DNA from: Lewinella sp050633125
GTDB taxonomy: Bacteria; Bacteroidota; Bacteroidia; Chitinophagales; Saprospiraceae
DNA length: 64,000 bases
Direction of reading: 5' to 3'
NCBI RefSeq assembly: GCF_050633125.1
Contig: NZ_JBOEFX010000112.1
Span: forward strand, 5,962 to 69,961
The translations under genes were made by a program, and so were the position numbers. Of the stretch, positions 61,451-64,000 are shown piece after piece; position 1 is the first letter of the stretch; every line of letters starts with the position of its first letter. The notes below the pieces were generated by a model. It saw only the letters and a program-made list of their open reading frames with translations, did no database searches and was not told the origin of the DNA.

Positions 61451-63529
61451 ATGGTCCAACCAAAGACTTCCACCACTATCAAAACCAAAGATTTAAAAGA
61501 AGCCTTTCGCAAGATGGCCATTGCCAAATCGCTGACCGAGCTTTATGAAGACAACTTCAAGTTCGTCTCTAAATATGTACACGCTACCAGCCGTGGGCAT
61601 GAAGCTATACAACTGGCAATGGGCTTACAGTTAAAGGAGCAGGACTATCTAGGTCCTTACTACCGTGACGATGCGATGCTTTTGGGCATTGGTATGGAAC
61701 CTTACGAACTCATGCTACAGCTGATGGCAAAGCGGGACGACCCTTTTTCTGGGGGTCGCAGCTATTATTGTCATCCCAGCCTACGGCGGGAGGGGTTTCC
61801 TAAAATTCCCCATCAGTCGTCTGCTACAGGAATGCAGGCAATCCCCATGACCGGCGTTGCCTTGGGTTTTCAATATCAGGAGCAGACAAACTTACAAAAG
61901 TGGAGAAAGAATACCGCTCCGATAGCCGTCTGTTCACTCGGTGATGCCAGTGTTACAGAAGGAGAGGTTGCAGAGGCTTTTCAGATGGCCGCCCTACGGC
62001 AGCTGCCTATTATCTACCTGGTGCAAGACAATGGGTGGGATATTTCCGCCAATGCGGAAGAAACCCGAGCCCAGGATGCCGCCGATTATGCTGCGGGCTT
62101 CCATGGCCTGGAAGTAGTGCGAGTGGATGGCAGTAATTTTGCAGAAAGTTACCTTGCGCTGGAAAAAGTCATCAAAACTGTCCGTACAGAGCGACGCCCT
62201 TTTCTTGTTCATGCTTCCGTTCCTTTACTGAATCACCACACCAGTGGCGTACGCAAAGAATGGTACCGTGACGATCTTGAAGAACAGCAAACACGAGACC
62301 CTTACCCCAAGCTGCGGCAGTATTTACTTAATGCTGGCATTACTGAAAAAACAATCAACACCATCGAGCAGGAGGCCAAAGTGCTCGTCGCTGCCGATTT
62401 TGAACGCGCAAAGGCCGCTGAAGACCCTCGCCCCGAAGATCTTTACACCCACGATTTTGCGCCTACCCCTATTGAAGAAGAACGTGGCGAACGGCAACCC
62501 TCAGAAAGCAGCCCTACTGTAATGGTGGATAGTGCCCTGCACGCCGTGGAAGAGTTGATGAAAGAACACCCTGAATGCCTATTGTATGGCCAGGATGTAG
62601 GCGCTCGCTTGGGAGGAGTCTTCCGCGAAGCGGCTACCCTCGCGCAGAAATTTGGCGACGAACGCGTCTTCAATACACCAATTCAAGAAGCATTCATCGT
62701 GGGCAGCACCGTTGGTATGTCTGCTGTGGGCCTAAAGCCTTTTGTAGAAGTACAGTTTGCTGATTATATCTGGCCGGGCCTTAACCAGCTCTTTACGGAA
62801 GTCAGTCGGTCTTGTTACCTGTCTAATGGTAAGTGGCCAGTGAGTATGGTACTGCGGGTGCCTATTGGTGCCTATGGCAGTGGTGGCCCTTACCACAGCT
62901 CTAGTGTAGAGTCGGTGCTAACCAATATACGTGGTATCAAAATTGCCTACCCCAGTAATGGTGCAGACCTCAAAGGCTTGATGAAGGCCGCTTACTACGA
63001 CCCCAATCCGGTGGTGATGCTGGAACACAAAGGCCTCTACTGGTCGAAAGTCCCTGGTACAGAAGCAGCACGTACCGTTGAACCTGCTGCTGATTATATC
63101 CTTCCGTTCGGGAAAGCAGCTTCACCATTAAAAGCAGATGATGTAGCACTTGAAAAAGGTAATTCTGTAGCTGTAGTCACCTATGGCATGGGTGTTCATT
63201 GGGCTTTAAATGCTGCAAAAAAATTCCCAGGCCAAGTAGAAATTGTAGACTTGCGCACCTTAGCCCCCCTTGATGAGGAATACATCTATGCCGCAGCGCG
63301 CCGTCACAGCAAGATTCTCGTATTGACCGAAGAGCCAGTCAATAATACCTTCGCCCAAAGTATTGCTGCTCGTATTCAGGAACATTGCTTTGAGCAGTTG
63401 GATGCACCTGTGATGACGATGGGCTCCGTAGATATGCCTGCTATTCCCCTCAACAGTACCTTAGAAGCAACAATGCTTCCCAATACTGAAAAAGTAGTAG
63501 ATAAAATTGCTGGACTGTTGGCGTATTAG
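61451..63529 (+). CDS. fused alpha/beta 2-oxoacid dehydrogenase E1
   Basis: This 692-residue protein joins the two E1 subunits. Residues about 1-330 are the thiamine-diphosphate alpha part: GDASVTEGEVAEAFQMAAL, then QDNGWDIS (GDG...N motif, Gly164-Asn194). Residues about 350-692 are the beta part (GQDVGARLGGVFREA, then PFVEVQFADYIWPGLNQL). This is the tandem arrangement of branched-chain or pyruvate-type E1. The fusion is common in Bacteroidota. A hairpin leader lies just upstream. Confidence 0.95.
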   Translation: MVQPKTSTTIKTKDLKEAFRKMAIAKSLTELYEDNFKFVSKYVHATSRGHEAIQLAMGLQLKEQDYLGPYYRDDAMLLGIGMEPYELMLQLMAKRDDPFSGGRSYYCHPSLRREGFPKIPHQSSATGMQAIPMTGVALGFQYQEQTNLQKWRKNTAPIAVCSLGDASVTEGEVAEAFQMAALRQLPIIYLVQDNGWDISANAEETRAQDAADYAAGFHGLEVVRVDGSNFAESYLALEKVIKTVRTERRPFLVHASVPLLNHHTSGVRKEWYRDDLEEQQTRDPYPKLRQYLLNAGITEKTINTIEQEAKVLVAADFERAKAAEDPRPEDLYTHDFAPTPIEEERGERQPSESSPTVMVDSALHAVEELMKEHPECLLYGQDVGARLGGVFREAATLAQKFGDERVFNTPIQEAFIVGSTVGMSAVGLKPFVEVQFADYIWPGLNQLFTEVSRSCYLSNGKWPVSMVLRVPIGAYGSGGPYHSSSVESVLTNIRGIKIAYPSNGADLKGLMKAAYYDPNPVVMLEHKGLYWSKVPGTEAARTVEPAADYILPFGKAASPLKADDVALEKGNSVAVVTYGMGVHWALNAAKKFPGQVEIVDLRTLAPLDEEYIYAAARRHSKILVLTEEPVNNTFAQSIAARIQEHCFEQLDAPVMTMGSVDMPAIPLNSTLEATMLPNTEKVVDKIAGLLAY

Positions 63530-63618
63530 GCAAACAGGAAGGACCTAATGTCAGTGCGCAGGCCAGCAGGCCGAAGCTCGGGGCCGGGACGGCGCAAGGA
63601 CAATGGGATGGTAGCGCC

Positions 63619-63651
63619 CCGTAAAGTCGGGTTTGAAACCCGACTTTACGG
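63619..63651. repeat. perfect 16-bp-arm palindrome, GC-rich
   Basis: CCGTAAAGTCGGGTTT, one base (G), then its exact reverse complement. The preceding CGCCCCGTAAAG 12-mer (63615-63626) recurs at 58968-58979, suggesting a dispersed repeat family. There is no T-run, so it is not a terminator. An assembly gap lies just beyond it. Confidence 0.75.
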
Positions 63652-63715
63652 AGCAGCGAACAGCCCGGTGCCGANNNNNNNNNNNNNNNGGGAGATGGCA
63701 TGGCCCCAAATCAAC

Positions 63716-63753
63716 AAAAAAGGGTGTAACGATAACTCGCTACACCCTTTTTT
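63716..63753. terminator. rho-independent terminator, probably bidirectional
   Basis: AAAAAAGGGTGTA (63716-63728) pairs with TACACCCTTTTTT (63741-63753) around a 12-base loop. It separates the E1 gene from the convergent T9SS protein. Confidence 0.88.
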
Positions 63754-63772
63754 ATTTATAAAACCAGGAGGA

Positions 63773-64000
63773 TTACCTCAACAGCGTCACCTGCCCGGTT
63801 CTTTCTTCAACTTCTCCGCCTACACCTACACGCACGGTGTAAATGTATACTTCGGAAGGTGCATCTTTATCATCTTTCTTACCTTCCCATCCTGGATTAT
63901 TAGGATCGTTAGATTCGAAAACGACTTGTCCCCAACGGTTGTAGACCGTTAGTTCTACCACTTCCATTTCACCAAGAAAGAAGGGCTTGAATACATCATT
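63773..64000 (-). CDS. T9SS type B sorting domain of a large surface protein (partial)
   Basis: Only the C-terminal 75 residues are in the window; the gene continues beyond 64000. The sequence NDVFKPFFLGEME, then VELTVYNRWGQVVFESND and YIYTVRV ending TLLR, is the CHU_C/gliding-motility type B sorting domain of the type IX secretion system. The full protein is likely a large cell-surface protein. Confidence 0.9.
   Translation of the reverse strand, partial: NDVFKPFFLGEMEVVELTVYNRWGQVVFESNDPNNPGWEGKKDDKDAPSEVYIYTVRVGVGGEVEERTGQVTLLR

Larger units (their letters stand above)
63530..63772. other. intergenic region with GC-rich palindrome and assembly gap
   Basis: About 243 bases. Contains a perfect 33-base palindrome (63619-63651), 15 N at 63675-63689, and a terminator (63716-63753). 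The GC-rich stretch has no coding potential. Confidence 0.6.

Overview
The window comes from a member of the Bacteroidota, probably a marine Saprospiria/Lewinella-like bacterium (the phylum is well supported, the family is a guess). The phylum call rests on type IX secretion C-terminal sorting domains (a type A domain on a cyanophycinase, a type B/CHU domain on the truncated protein at the right edge), Bacteroidetes-type -7 boxes (TAnnTTTG) in front of several genes, and the gene families present. No rRNA, tRNA, insertion sequence or CRISPR array was recognised.

Positions 1-24021 (all minus strand) hold a nearly complete extracellular contractile injection system (eCIS, a phage-tail-like particle of the Afp/PVC/MAC class). 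In transcription order: a LuxR-type regulator with a degenerate receiver, a DUF4255 cap/terminator protein, a conserved unknown, two sheath paralogues, two inner-tube proteins, DUF5908, a LysM tube/baseplate adaptor, a VgrG-like spike, a PAAR tip, a gp25-like wedge, two giant baseplate proteins, a 1362-residue protein with Ig-like and carboxypeptidase-regulatory-like domains, a tape-measure protein, and a DUF4157 zincin-motif protein that runs off the left edge. Several genes overlap by 4 bases. The usual AAA+ ATPase is not in the window and may lie beyond position 1.

Positions 24400-35450 hold export functions: a MATE transporter, an AT-rich GNAT acetyltransferase, a peptidase-C39 ABC exporter, a SPOR-like secreted protein, a secreted cyanophycinase, and a TolC-HlyD-ABC operon whose ATPase has degenerate motifs. 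Positions 35600-41560 look like a regulatory and redox block: an ECF sigma factor and a SulP transporter share an identical operator/-7 arrangement, followed by a CXXC-less thioredoxin-like protein, a CBS pair, a FixL-like PAS histidine kinase with the haem histidine conserved, and a REC-CRP fusion regulator. An FNR-type box lies upstream of the kinase.

Positions 41585-53755 are mostly housekeeping: gamma-carbonic-anhydrase-like protein, DinB-like protein, DEAD-box helicase (with a sequencing gap in its Gly-rich tail), MetG, a DUF3298 lipoprotein, a LOG protein and a 5'-nucleotidase. Positions 54243-58778 hold one large, AT-rich, isolated STAND NTPase with an apparent Cap4/DUF4297-like nuclease domain and a HEAT-like C-terminal half, a strong candidate for an Avs-like anti-phage defence protein. 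The right end has a cysteine-free Fpg/Nei glycosylase, a 56-residue lipoprotein, an enoyl-CoA hydratase with a TetR-like operator, a fused two-subunit 2-oxoacid dehydrogenase E1, and a GC-rich palindromic repeat next to an assembly gap.

The most interesting items are the eCIS with its DUF4157 protein and linked regulator, the STAND/nuclease protein, the ECF sigma/SulP shared operator, the FixL-like/REC-CRP oxygen-response pair, and a recurring hairpin leader ending in GTGCTGTTCC found upstream of four unrelated genes.
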